64,000 nucleotides of DNA, from the NCBI GenBank assembly GCA_029204225.1, contig CM055107.1, forward strand, positions 26,692,572-26,756,571, read 5' to 3'. Every line of letters begins with the position of its first letter. Within the stretch, counting starts at the first letter, position 1. This document shows, piece by piece, positions 44,601 through 56,548 of the stretch. The notes beneath the pieces were generated by a model, which saw only the letters and a list, made by a program, of their open reading frames with translations, made no database searches and had not been told where the DNA came from. The position numbers were made by a program, and so were the translations under genes. The DNA is from Diphasiastrum complanatum. Its lineage: Eukaryota > Streptophyta > Lycopodiopsida > Lycopodiales > Lycopodiaceae.

Positions 44601-45394
44601 TTGTTACTTCTTGTTTGATCTATTACAAAGATAGTTTGAACAATTGATAGTCTCACCCCAGAAGTCTTTTGGCAAGGATGCCTCAATTCTAATGGTTTTG
44701 GCACATTCACACAGTGTTCTATTCTTTCTTTCAGCCACCCCATTTTGAGATGGTGTATATGCACAAGAAAACTCCCTTTTAATGCCTTCAAGCTCCAAAT
44801 AATCATGAAATTTATTGGAAGTGTACTCACCACCTCTATCACTTCTAAGAATCTTGATTCTGTAAGAAAATTGCTTTTCAACCAGAGCTTTGAACTTTAG
44901 GAAATAGTCAAACACCATAGACTTTGAAGCTAGAAGATATACCCAAGTAAATCTAGTGAAATCATCAATGAAAGCTACAAAGCAAGTAGCACCACCCTTG
45001 CTTTTTGAAGATGAGAAGTGCACATCCGAGTGTATGAGCTCCAATGGATGTGTAGTCTTGATAGATGACTTTGAAAAAGGCTTCCTATGAGACTTAGATA
45101 TGGCACAAGCCTCACATGGCTTGAAATTCTTGGAGATAAGATTAGGCAAGCCAATAGCTTTGGCTTTCTTGACCATGGACACCATAGAATTATAGTTAGG
45201 ATGTCCCAACCTTCTATGCCATAGTTCCTCCAAGACATATGAGTAGCAAAAGCACTATCACAAGAGTTAGCATACTCTTTGGGATCAAGCTTGTAGATTC
45301 CACCATATCTAGACCCAAATGCAAGGATCTCATCATGCTTCTTGATTGTACATGTATCAACATTGAAATTCACATCTAGTCCACTATCAAACAA
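44601..45394 (-). pseudogene. Element E pre-integrase and integrase core
   Basis: Starts with the protease-to-integrase linker ('DVNFNVDTCTIKKHDEILAF', 'YANSCDSAFATH'), then after a frameshift near 45235 'ELWHRRLGHPNYNSMVSMVK' and 'CEACAISKSHRKPF' complete the HHCC zinc site, followed by the catalytic core: 'HSDV', 'FVAFIDDFTRFTWVYLL', 'LRSDRGGEYTS', 'FSCAYTPSQNGVAERKNRTL'. The D, D and E catalytic positions are all visible. It is cut after 'YLCNRSNKK'. The core frame itself (45233-44604) is open. Confidence 0.88.
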
Positions 45395-46569
45395 TTTCCC
45401 AACACTGATAAATTTTTTGTTAACTTGGGAACAAAAAGTACATTAGACAAAGAAAGAACTTTTGATGAAAAAAGCTTTAAGGGAATGGTCCCCATGCCTT
45501 CAATAGCACACTCATGATCATTTGCTGTGTAGATGGACTTCTTGGCTCCTTCATAAGGTGATATGGATGAAAAAGAATACTTGGAGCTACACATATGTGA
45601 GGAAGCTCCACTATCGATATACCACAAACCATCCTTCTTGAAAGGTGATGAAGAAAAATTCGAGACCATAAGAGATCCCTCTCCATGACTTGCATGAGCA
45701 TCTTCCTTCTCTTCATTAGAAATGTTGGCTTTCTTAAAATGACTCTTCTTCTTGAAGCAACTGGTGGCATAATGCCCCTTCTTGCCACAAAAGAAACATT
45801 TGATGTTTTTCTTGTTCTTCTTGGATGTGGAAGCTTGAGAGGACTCATCCTCATCTCCTTTCTCCTTGGAAATAAGATTGTTCTTGCTTGAAGAGGATTG
45901 GTGTTGATTCTTACTTCTTGTCTTGTGCTTGTCTTCGGTAAAGAGAGCTTTACCATCAGTGTTGAGAGATAGTCTCTCCATTTTCAGGAGTTTATACTCT
46001 TGTCTTGATTCTTCAGAAATGAGCACACTTTGGAGTGCTTCCAAACTTGGTAGCTCCTCCTTAATGGCATAACTCTGAACAAGGTTGTCATATTCCTCCT
46101 TGAACCCATTAAGTATGACTTGAACAAGTTCATTTTGGTTGATGGAGTCTCCTATGCATGACAATTCTCTATGGAGGTCTTTAACTCTCATTACATAAGC
46201 TGAAGCACATTCATCACTTCTCTATACACTTTGAAAAATTTGGTTTCTTAATGTTAGAAGTCTAGAAGTATTTTTTGCCTCATAGATAGACTTGAGAGTA
46301 TCCCAAGCATCTTTGGCATTAGTACAAGCACCAATTTCTCTTAAGATGTCATTTGAGACATTCATCTTAATATAATGCAGAGCCATCCTAGCTCTCTTTT
46401 TGTACTTTGGAATTTCTTGAGGACTTTGTGGTTCTTCTTCAATGCCAAGTACAATATCCATCACATCTTGTAGTATTAAGACAGGTTCCATTCTAACCTT
46501 CCAAATTAAGTAATTGGAGGTTGACAATCTTTCACTTGCTTCTAATAGAAAGACACCCATTGAAGTCAT
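45376..46569 (-). pseudogene. Element E gag and protease
   Basis: From the ATG at 46569: 'FLLEASERLSTSNYLIWKVR', 'ALHYIKMNVSNDILREIGAC', 'AKDAWDTLKSIYEAKN' (gag head), one in-frame TAG near 46222, 'RVKDLHRELSCIGDSI', a Lys/Ser-rich stretch, zinc knuckle 'CFFCGKKGHYATSC' (about 45757-45798), and the aspartic protease 'GLWYIDSGASSHMCSS' (about 45590-45637). One stop and one frameshift are the only visible breaks, so E is young. It is the closest coding relative of the gag remnants in the LTR-B composite. Confidence 0.88.
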
Positions 46570-47312
46570 AAAGAATGATGGAAATCAAAAAAGATGGATA
46601 AAAAAATTGCTTATCTTCTCACTATAGGAACCAATCAAGGGTACAAAACCAAATCCTATGTAAGACTAAGCAAAACATTGTGAGATAGATCTCACTGGCT
46701 TGACAATCTCTCTAAAACTAGATTTGAATCATCAAAAAAGATGAAGTATGGCAAAAGTTATGGTTCTCTAAATTTCACACGTGTGAAATATTCCAAAAAT
46801 ATCAAATTGACTCAAATACAATCTATTTGTATGAAACAATTTGCCTAGAAACTATAAATTTTGTCTAAATCACATATAGATGAGATTGTACAGCTTCTGG
46901 ATGATTTTTTGTGATCATTCAAGCAATAAATGACATGTACACACGATTTGCCACAGATCTAGGCGCCCTACCTACGACTCTTCAAAAGCTTATAACTTTT
47001 GATTGGCTTATCCAACTGTCATGATTCAAATTGCATCAGATTCTACACATTTCTAGCTTTCTAGTGGGCTAATTTGCAAGAAATTTGGATCTAAGGTGAG
47101 AGAGAACCACCAATCTGAAAATGGGCAGATTTCACACGTGCCAGCACTAAAATTCCATATAGTACCTGATCTAGCCCATTCAATGTGATTTGAAGCTCTA
47201 AATCACCAAAAAACTGCAAACTAGCTAGAAAGTAGAATCTAGACAATTCCTAGCTTGAAATCTGATCAGATCTGCAAACTTTTTGATTAGATTTGCTTGT
47301 AAAACTTAGGTA

Positions 47313-47325
47313 GGCTTTGATACCA
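47313..47325 (-). other. Primer binding site of element E
   Basis: The reverse complement TGGTATCAAAGCC abuts the LTR. One base differs from the array primer site. Confidence 0.85.
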
Positions 47326-47724
47326 TGCTGAAATTCACATGTGTGGGACGCCCTACACATGTATTTTTGATCTCCTAAGCACAATAACACCATAAAGATC
47401 AGACTAGCATTGGTTGTCAATAGGAAAGCTAATCATACAAGCAATATTATTGTGTTACAAGCAAGATCTGTCAACAAAACATAAGACTAAGCATCATAGA
47501 TGCCTCTACTCAGCTAGAGAGAGAAAATAGCAAGTACAAAACTCGTGGAGAGAGAGGGGGCACAAAGAGCTTGTCTCCAAATTTGCATTACACACAAATT
47601 TCATCATTTTCTCAATGAGAGTACATCACATATATATAGATCCATGGACTCGTCTCCTACTTTGAGTTGAATTTGAGTTGTGGATCCACCTCTCAAGCTA
47701 TCTAGACTTATCCAAGCCACCTCA
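47326..47724 (-). repeat. Element E 5' LTR (399 bp)
   Basis: Partner of 43568-43965. Confidence 0.9.
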
Positions 47725-48941
47725 CTATGTCTAATTGTGCCACATAGTCTTTTCATGCATTAAATGTGGCATGTGAAGTACAAATGGCAATTCCTATGGT
47801 AGCTCGAGTTTCTACTTCTACCTACCTTGAATATTTTATTCTAAGATGGGTCTTTACTAAGCCAAAAGAGCTCAATTCATCTTTGGCATTTTTAGGACCC
47901 ATACTCACAACATTAGATAGATTTTTCAATATTTTGACAGGGCTTGCTGGATCGAAACTAGGCATTCCTGTCTCCATCTCTCCTTCACGCGCACAGCCCA
48001 CAATCATCTCCTACCCGGATAGCGACTGCTTCATGAGGGTTGCTTCACGGCTGCTCATAGCCATCTCCTCACATGCTTGTCTACCCGGATTGGGGCTTTT
48101 GCAGCAGTCAACACCTGCACAATTGTTGGCCTCAACCAGGAAAGGCTTACAGACTCGTGATCTAAAAAGGCCTTATCATAAATGCATGGGTGCAACGCTG
48201 TTAGGCATGCAAGCAACTGTTGGTCTGCTTGTTGGTAGGTCGTTGCCTCAATGAAAATGCCAATGACTGATTCAACGATTTGACTACAACGAGGTAGTCA
48301 ACAACCAAAATGCATGAGGGAGTCCTAAATCAAAACACTCTTGTGGCTAATCTCCACAAGCCAGATTCTGCCTCTTTTACAAGCATTGAAGAGAGACTGA
48401 AACAAGCTACTTTCATTGCTTATTGAAGACATCAATGAGACACCAAGGCAACAATAGAGATTTTTCTATCTGTTGATGTTTTTACAAACAAAAATGGGAG
48501 TTAGCCCACTACAACTGCTAGCATTTGTCCTGCCAAGCTTCTATAACACACCGTTCGATTGAGAACGGACCTTCACAATGATTTTTCATGTTTTTATTAG
48601 AATGTATGTTTGCCTCTCTTCAGATTGGACACCACTTTGCAATCCCTCACAAACTCAGGAATAGCAATCAAAAAAGGGGTGCAGGAGGGTGGGCTTGCAA
48701 GTTGCACTTTGCAATCTCATTGTGCATTCTATCCTTAAGAAACAATAATCATCTCAAAGTGTCTCTCTCCTTTATCTCTATTCATCAGATTCTACAAACA
48801 TAACTCAGAAAATGCATCTCTGTTTATTAGCAAAATTGAAAACTTTCTACTTTCTGAAAATTTTCTCAAAAACCAAAATACTATCAAAACTTCCTAGGAA
48901 TCAAACTGCATGCCAGGATCATTCAAGTGTTAGCCATAGAT
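47725..48941 (-). other. Element D leader, distal part
   Basis: It contains a plus-strand frame of 162 residues (47766-48254) with no recognisable motif and antisense to the element, which I do not regard as a gene. No further feature. Confidence 0.4.
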
Positions 48942-48954
48942 GGCTCTGATACCA
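48942..48954 (-). other. Primer binding site of element D
   Basis: The reverse complement TGGTATCAGAGCC abuts the 5' LTR. Confidence 0.85.
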
Positions 48955-49250
48955 TGTGTGTGAAATCAGAACATGCACATATGCATTCACATAGGAGAGA
49001 GAGAGAGAGAACACCATTGCTTTATTCCATAAAACTTGCACACTACAATATGAGAGGAATTACTATACATGAGAGAGAGGTAGATGTTACACCTCTTCAT
49101 AAAAGACCTCAGCCCATTTCACATTGGGATGGGCCCAAAATATATCAAACTTGACTTTAGGCACATTGGGCCTTTACCACATCTATTAATACATTTCAAG
49201 TATGTCTATAAATAACAAAGTGACATTGCCCATTAATAGTAACTCTAACA
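48955..49250 (-). repeat. Element D 5' LTR (296 bp)
   Basis: Partner of 41393-41677, with a longer internal stretch near 48970-48985. ATTAC follows at 49251-49255. Confidence 0.88.
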
Positions 49251-49255
49251 ATTAC

Positions 49256-51450
49256 CTCCTATTTGCCTCAGTCAAATGCTCTTGCTAAGAGAAAGAATAG
49301 AACCTTAGTTGAATCAGCAAAGTGCATGTTATCACATGCAACACTTCCGAAGTCCTTCTGGGCTGAAGTTTTTTTTAACAACAACCTATATTCAGAACAA
49401 ATGTCCTACTAAAGATCTCTCAGACAAAACACCATTCGAAGTTTGGACAGTACCAAAAACCTTCTTTATCAAACTTATGAGTTTTTGGATGTACTGCTTA
49501 TGCGTAGATTCCTCATGATCTCAAGAAGAAGCTTGACTTCCAGAGTATCAAATGTATTTTCATTAGCTACACTACTTTAGATCAAGCTTATAAGTTGTTT
49601 GATCCCATTGAGTCAAAGATATTCACTAGCCAGGATGTCATCTTCATCGAAGATCAGTGCCCATGTAGCCGACCTGTCAGATTCTCCTAACATATTGAAC
49701 TTCTTAATTTCTCAGTCGACTATTCCCATTGAAGGTCCAAGCTCATGTATTCTTGACGAACAACATGTCAATGGTAAATCCGAAGATGATGATGTTGCAG
49801 TTCAGCAACTACAATATGATGAAAATGATCAACTTTCTCTATTTACCAAAAGATCATCAAGAGCTAGCAGACCAGCTATCAGGTATATCGACGAGTCTGC
49901 ATCCTACCTTGTTCACGAGCCGACGACTGTCGATGAGCTGGAAAGAAGTTATGGATAAAGAGTATTCATCTCTTATCAAGAACCAGACATGGACGATTGT
50001 CGAATTACCTGCTAGTAGAAATGTAGTTGATTGCAAATGGATTTTCAAAGTCAAGTACAAAGCAGACGGAAGCATCGATAGAAGAAAAGCCCAACTTGTC
50101 GCCAGAGGATTTTCTTAGGTATACAATGTCGATTATACTGAGACCTTTAGTCCAGTAGTCAAGCATTCTTCTATTCGACTTTTATTATCATTTGCTACTG
50201 CAGCAGATTTGGAAATACATCAAATGGATGTATAGACAACATATCTCAAGAGAGTTATTGAGAAGACATTTACATGGTGCAACCCGAAGGTTATATTATC
50301 GAGGGTAAACACAATCATGTGTGTAAACTCCATATGCTCGAGCATGGTTTCAAAGGATTAATACTTTTCTTATTGATCACGACTACACACCTAGCTCTTC
50401 AGGTTAAAATGTTTACTTCAAGACAGTGCGACAATCTTTTATCATTATCACTTTGTATGTGGATGACACATTGCTCTTCAGCAATAGTAGTGATTTGATA
50501 AAAGAAGACAAGTCAATTCTATCTTCTGAATTTCACATGACCGATCTGGGCGAAGCTAATTTCAGCCTTGGTATTCAAATCCACAGAGACAGAAATCGAA
50601 AGTTGATCTACATTACTCAATAGAGGTACATCTACAATATGTTAGTAAGATATAATCTGATTAATTGCAAGTTAGCTCTCTCACCAATGAAACCAGGTCT
50701 CAAATTGTCAAAGGACCAATGTCCTCAAACAGTTCAAGAGAAGGAGTAGATGTGTGAGTATCCTTATCATTCAATAATAGGATCTCTTATGCATGCAATG
50801 ATCTACACTAGGCCAGACATAGCTTTTGCAGTCAGTATATGACCAACCTTGGTGTAACACATTAGAAGGCTCTTATCAGAGTCATGAGATATCTTTGAGC
50901 TACTATGGACTTTTGCATTTGTTATGGAGCAGTCGACAACAACAAACTCACTTTACTCATTGGTTTTACAAATGCAAGTTGGGCAGGAGATGTAGACACT
51001 CGTAAATCCACTTCCGTATTTACATTTTTCCTCAACAATGGTCCAATTTCCTAGAACAATCGCAAGCAATCTTTGATAGCTCTATCTTCTATAGAATCAG
51101 AGTATATCATAGCCTCACAAGCTACAAAGGAAGCAATTTGGTTGAGAAACTTACTTTCAGATATCATTCTAAATCAATATGCTCCGACATTATTATTTTG
51201 TGATAATCAATGCCATTGTCTTATCAGCCAACCCTAGATTTCATTCTAGGAGTAAGCACATTGAACTGAAGTAGAACTGAAGTATCACTATGTCAGAAGC
51301 AAAGTTCTCAACGAAGAGGTCAGATTGCAGTACTGTTGACAAACACAAGATATGACAGTAGATATTTTTACTAAAGCATTAAGCTTGGATGCACACATAA
51401 AGTTCTCTGAAGAACTAAGTTTAATGATCAAGACATTCATGGATTCAGAT
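49256..51450 (+). pseudogene. Element C integrase end, reverse transcriptase and RNase H
   Basis: The integrase continues with a degraded 'RKNRTLVESAKCMLSHATLP', then from about 49960 RT: 'SLIKNQTWTIVELP', 'WIFKVKYKADGSIDRRKAQL', 'VDYTETFSPVVKHSSIR', 'HQMDV' then a stop, and the catalytic 'LYVDDTLLFS' near 50450. 'SLGIQIHRDRNRKLIYITQ', 'SIIGSLMHAMIYTRPDIAFA' and RNase H pieces ('SIESEYIIASQATKEAIWLR', 'FCDN') follow. More than ten stops or frameshifts are visible, so it is long dead. RT copies the element RNA into DNA; RNase H removes the RNA. Confidence 0.88.
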
Positions 51451-51460
51451 TAAGGGAGAG

Positions 51461-52731
51461 TGTTGGATTATTCTCCTTCCTACTAACCGACTACTCAGTT
51501 TTTAATCTTCATCCAACTATTTATCCAATTTTGTGGATTCTCCTATGTTTTACATAGCTTGCAGAATTACAAGTGTTTTTACATAGTCTATAGAAATACA
51601 CGGAGTTTGATAAAATGTCGGGAATTTTCTCTCACTATGAAACCTGACATTGTTGCCTTTTTTCTACAGTCAATTTTCTCTTAAAGCGACACTATCAAAA
51701 AATTTGAGTAAAAATGCACTGTCGCATTCTGTGCTTGCAAAAATTTCGAGTAAAAATGCAATGTCATGTTTTTCGCATTTTTCGTCTGTCAGGAATTGCG
51801 AGTAAAAATGCAGTGTCGCATTTTTTGCATTTTTTCAAAGTGCTTCAAATGTTAAGAAAATGACTTTGGCAAAGTGTGGGGCTACTCCAATATTCAGAAA
51901 ATGAGATTTTGCGACACTGTCACATTTCTCACAAAAGTCACATTTTTCGCTTTCTCCCTAATGACAGTTATGTTCATTTCAACAGAGTGACAGTCATGTT
52001 CATTTATGCAGACAACAGATTGTCTACAGCCAAATGTCACCGCTTATCAGCAAGCAACTTCTGAGAAGAACTGGATGAATGCAGGAAGACTCCAGCCAAC
52101 TGGCAGTCGCATTTGACGACCTAATTGCTTAGTATAAATAGTTGTTCATATTTCAACATCTAATAATCAAATGAGATCAAGTATTGAATAGTTAGCTCTC
52201 TCTCAAGCCTGTGAGTTGAACACTCTTGAGCATTCTAGCTCAATTATTTAGAGTTGATTAGAGATTACTATTGCGCTTACTGCTTATCAGTAGTTGCGCT
52301 TAATTCAGAGCTATATTTTAGCCGCTTATAGATATCATAGAGTACGCGGCTTCGATCTGCAACTTGTTGTACTCATTTACATCTGTTTCGCTTTCATATT
52401 GAATCAATACTATCTTCTTATTGTGTTCATCTTCGTCTCAGAATGTATGTGTTTCTGTAATTCTTCGCGACTGATTATTTGTCTGATAATTCAATGCTTT
52501 AAACGTTTGGCTACGTAATCACTGTAGTACTAATGATTTCAAAGTTAGTTACTATAAGATCAAACATTATTTTTATCACTATTGTTTTGTTTGAAATTGA
52601 TAGATGTAGTCATGCATGAAGGAAGAGGAAGATAGTTTATTCTGTTGCACACAATAAGTTTTCTTTCTTGTCGTTCAAATTATTTTTAATCAATTCTTTT
52701 AGACCTATCTTTTACATACCTCTTTTCAACA
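51461..52731 (+). repeat. Element C 3' LTR (1,271 bp)
   Basis: It begins TGTTGGATT after the polypurine tract and ends TTCAACA directly before the target duplication CACCT (52732-52736). Near 51700-51815 a GAGTAAAAATGCA motif is repeated three times. Confidence 0.88.
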
Positions 52732-52736
52732 CACCT

Positions 52737-54270
52737 TTCTAGTGGAAGGAAAGTAAAACTTTGAAAGTTTTATTTACTTCACTATAGCCAACAAATATGC
52801 CCTTCTTAGATGAAAGGTCATCTTTAGTCCTATCATCAATAGTTATGTTGACATAGAAAGTACAACCAAAGATCTCAAAATATTTCACACTCGACCTCTT
52901 GCCAAAAAGAACCTCACAAAGAGTCATCCACTGCTCCACATAGCCACCTATTGCAAAGAAAATTAGCACATATCAAGGCTTCACCCTAAAAAGTTTTAGG
53001 AAGACTAGCATTCAACCTCATAGCTCTAGATCCCTCACATAGAGTTTGATTCTTCCTATCGGATACTCCATTTGGTTGTGGTGTCCTTGGGCGTGCAAGC
53101 TCTCTCTTGATCCTATGTGCACCACAAAAGTATTGTAACTTGGCTGAGATGTATTTACCTTCATTATTTGACCTAAAGCGTTTGATCCTAGTGTTGAATT
53201 GATTTTTCATTACATTCTTGAATTTGACAAACACATGAAAGATTTCATTCTTGCTTTTTAGAAGGTAAACCTAAGTATGTATCCTAAAATCATCAATAAA
53301 GTCACATATATCTTTGCTCCACCATTGCTAGTAAATTAAATGGAAGGAATGAACAATAAATTCTTTTGGAACTTTGCATTCTTATTTGTAGAGAGAGAAA
53401 TAGGAACAGTTCCAATGCCCATAAAGGGTACTTGTGTAGATGATCTTCCTTTCACATTCATAAGTCATCTAGGATGAGACGTACTCCTTGTGCCTTGTCA
53501 TGTGAGAGCTTGCTCCACTATCAATCCACCAGGGATCAATGCCCCATTCACTCATTAACAAGCTAGAAGACATCATAAAAGAATCACAACCATCTTGTTC
53601 ATCCTCATTTAAAGTGGAATTGCCTTGCTTCATTTCTTACTCTTTTTTCCTTCAAAATTAAGAAGCCTCACCATGATCGAAGCTACCTTTTTTGAACCTT
53701 TTCCTTTTCCTTTGAAGTTGCCCTTTGAGAAGAGTGCCTCTTCTCCTCCATGAGTAGAAAAACCTCCAACTTTTTCTTGTAACCTATGCTCTTTAGCCAC
53801 CAAGCCTCTTGCAAGTTTTCAAAACATGGCAAAGTATTTTGAATGGAAAATCATTGTAAAATTATCCAGCCACCCATTAAGTAGACCTTGAACAAATTTT
53901 ACATCCTTAATGCTTTCATCTATGCATGTTAGATCATCATTCAAGGCCTTAACTCTTAAGATAAAAGTCAGAGCATTTTCTCCTTCCTTTGGCAACTTTG
54001 AAATGTTTGCCTCCTTAGGATCAATACCCTAGAAGTTTACTTGGATTCATAAACCTTCTTCAATGAATTCCATGCATCAGTTGAAGAAGAGCACTTACCA
54101 ACTTCTTTGAGGAGATTCAATGGTAACATTGATGAAGTTGAGAGATCTCTTGGCCCTTTTGTCATACCTCAATTGCTCTTGAAGTACTTGTGGTCTCTCC
54201 TCCACACCTGAAATAATGTCTATTAGTTCATTCAACTCTGGTAAGAATCCATCCTTACTATGTTGCATAG
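52737..54270 (-). pseudogene. Element B gag, protease and integrase (upstream part)
   Basis: Read on the minus strand: gag pieces near 54240-53870 ('KRAKRSLNF', 'DAWNSLKKVYESK'), a basic linker, the protease 'WWIDSGASSHMTRHKEY' (about 53530-53480), integrase 'RFRSNNEGKYIS' and 'RPRTPQPNGVSDRKNQTLCE' (53234-52986), then 'SVKYFEIFGCTFYVN' and 'GIFVGYSEVNKTFKV' (52969-52739). Several frameshifts. The reading carries on across element C at 39145. Confidence 0.82.
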
Positions 54271-55033
54271 TTTGTCAAGCTGAGACTATTATTGCCTTCC
54301 AACATGATTCCACTAATAGTAACTATGATCAAAACGATTACTCCTTCCTTTTGGACTTGTTCTAATTCACTTATCACTCACTCTCCTTTCAACAAATGAA
54401 GGTAAAGTGAAATCACAAAGAACCTCACAATATATTGTCTTAGTTGATAGCATGTAGAATTTTGAAGAAACTTGATCAACACATAATATACTCTCATTAA
54501 ATTAACCCTAAGATATGAAAAATCATTCAAAATACTCTTGCTTAAGGTTGAACTATTCTAGCAAGATCTCCAATTAAAACTTGAAGAAGTTAATACATTT
54601 AATTTCATTGAATCAACAAAAATCTATATGCAAAAAATTGACAATCTTGGTAATCCACAAAGGGGAAGCTATCACATACATAAGGGGAGAAATTCTCAAG
54701 CCACAAGGAGAGTTTTCATTACAAGGGGATCTATGCTCATCCACAAGAGAGATTGTGAATTAGAACTAAAAACAACATTGTTAGCTTGAATGTACACAAC
54801 CTCTCCAAGAAATAAAGAGATTTTTTTTGATGAATAAAATGAAATATGATTGATCTTAGCTTCTAAACTCCAATGGACCTGAAAAGTATTTTTGATCATC
54901 AAGATCCACTCACATCAAAGTGCTAGTAGAAATTTGATCAAACCAAATGCACAAAAGCATGCCATAATCAAAGTCACCCTTGATCAAATCTTTACTAAAG
55001 ATTTAATAAACTTACTATTTTTTGCCACCAACC
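54271..55033 (-). other. Element B 5' leader
   Basis: No ORF supported between the primer site and gag. Confidence 0.45.
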
Positions 55034-55366
55034 AGTTCTAATATTATGTGGAAATTTTATATTCAAATATGATTCAAAATGTTAGATCCAGGCCAAGAGT
55101 TATTGCGCTAATCACAAATTGCTTCTATGTTAGACAATTTATTCATTGGCTTGCTAATTTGATCAAAATCACTAACCAAATAAAAATAGAATCAAAATAT
55201 ATTCAAAACTTGCTCAGATTTAATGCTAAGCCTCTATTTGAAGTTTGTACAATGCCTCGCATAATTCCCTTTTGGGGAATTTATGGAAGAATACCCCTCA
55301 AAAAGAAGAGATCTAAGAAGTCACCAAGATATCATAGGCTGACACCTAGTGAGAAATAACGGGACA
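55034..55366 (-). repeat. Element B 5' LTR with decayed primer site
   Basis: The reverse complement of 55047-55366 starts TGTCCCGTTATTTCTC and ends TTTCCACA (320 bp, TG..CA). At 55034-55046 the primer site reads TAATATTAGAACT instead of TGGTATCAGAGCC, each change explained by C-to-T or G-to-A. The 3' LTR of B is not in the window. The LTR start is placed from the TG alone. Confidence 0.6.
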
Positions 55367-56330
55367 TGAAAGACTATATCCAGCCATCAACAACCCCCTC
55401 CAAAAAAACTCATAAAAAACCTTCGCGCCGGCAAGGGCCTGCAGCAGCGTAATACATAAAAAGAAAAAAAATAGCATGCGTGAATATAACCAATATCACA
55501 TTTACTTCATCACTTATATGCACATCAATCAAGCACACAACATAATCTCTACACAAATGTAGAAGAATGCCAAAATGAAATGATAATTTTTCTCCAAAAT
55601 TTTCTCCAAATTAATGTGGTTAAAGACTTAACCTATCTAGTGCAGTACATACTATTTATAGATGATAATGATGACTCTCGCTTCTCTCTCTGGTTGTCAT
55701 ATACCTAAAATAGTACTATGTAGTCTAAATCACCAAAAGTGGCCAGTATGACCAAATTACTTGATCTATACGACATTTGAAGGATAAAAAATCTACAAAC
55801 TAGGCCTCCATTTGGCCCCAAAATATTCACGTAATATGTTGACAATTTTTCACAGTGTCCCCAAAGAGAAAATCATCAATGTAATTGTCACATGAATAGA
55901 ATTGCCATTAAAGTCATAAGACCCATGAGCAAGAATTCATTTTACTTATTGTACACATTTGAGCATGAATAGAAGATAAACTTGGCCAAGAGCTCGGAAA
56001 TCCACAATGTTGATATTGAACTTGCCTCATTGTGATTTTCCAAAATACTTGATTCCCTCAAAAAACGAAGGCCTATCTAGTCTTCAAGTATTGACAAATT
56101 TTAATAGCTTTCATTGGGTGATTCCCTGCAGGATTTAAAATTTGCTACCTTTAAGCTTGTTTGACTCTCTGAGGTGGTAGTAGGAGCATGCTTTTGTCTT
56201 TTAAGAGTGGGAATTGTAGGCTTGCACACATATATGACTCCCTTGCTAGGTTGGACTTGCTTTTTGGAGTTGTGAGCTGGTTAATGGATGCTTGCAATAC
56301 TAGGTCCATGCTTTTCTTCAGGTATTTTTT

Positions 56331-56548
56331 CTTCTAAGATTGAGTAGTTGAGGGAATGTCCCTCAGTCTCTAGAACCACTTGGCTTTTTAAGTCCACAAT
56401 GCTCAAGATTGCTAGTGGCAATTGAAGACCATCCAATAGCTTCTAGGATTGAGTAGTTGAAGGAATGTCCCTCAATCTCTAGAACCACTTGTCTATTTAA
56501 GTCCATAGTGCTCAAGATTGCTAGTGGAAATTGAAGACCATCCAATAG
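56331..56548. repeat. Two-copy tandem duplication, 109 bp
   Basis: 56331-56439 is repeated at 56440-56548 with few differences (for example CTTCTAAGATTGAG against CTTCTAGGATTGAG). Confidence 0.85.

Larger units (their letters stand above)
43568..47724 (-). mobile_element. Element E: Copia element with a Gypsy-like 3' coding end
   Basis: LTRs of 399 bp (47326-47724, 5') and 398 bp (43568-43965, 3') begin TGAGGTGGC and end TTCAGCA on the minus strand and differ at about ten sites by eye. The primer site (TGGTATCAAAGCC) is at 47313-47325. Inside are gag, protease and integrase (46569 to about 44600), then an in-frame Copia integrase-tail to Gypsy RNase H fusion (about 44225-43966). No target duplication: GGGCT and CTATG flank it. 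The leader shares sequence with the array element (GCCTACCTAAGTTT, AATCAAAAGTTATAAGC). Confidence 0.85.
41393..49250 (-). mobile_element. Element D: gag-only Copia-type LTR element with long leader, interrupted by E
   Basis: LTRs at 48955-49250 (5', 296 bp) and 41393-41677 (3', 285 bp), primer site at 48942-48954, polypurine tract (GAGGGAGGG) next to the 3' LTR, target duplication ATTAC at 41388-41392 and 49251-49255. Between the LTRs only gag is recognisable (42094-42919); protease, integrase and RT are absent. Joining the flanks restores the integrase frame of element C. Element E sits inside the leader. Confidence 0.88.
39146..52731 (+). mobile_element. Element C: Copia LTR retrotransposon, interrupted by elements D and E
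   Basis: Inserted in the integrase gene of element B with target duplication CACCT. Order: truncated 5' LTR (39146-40145), gag end and protease (40146-40790), pre-integrase and integrase (40890-41392), element D (41393-49250), rest of integrase, RT and RNase H (49251-51450), polypurine tract AAGGGAGAG (51452-51460), 3' LTR (51461-52731). The 5' LTR end, primer site and gag head have been deleted. Coding parts carry many stops. Confidence 0.88.

Noticed and set aside
47766-48254. 162-residue plus-strand frame as a gene
   Set aside because: It lies antisense in the leader of element D, has no motif and no promoter context.
1949-55366. Endogenous pararetrovirus or other virus
   Set aside because: All reverse-transcribing remnants have Copia gene order with LTRs, or a Gypsy fragment; no movement or coat protein signature was seen.
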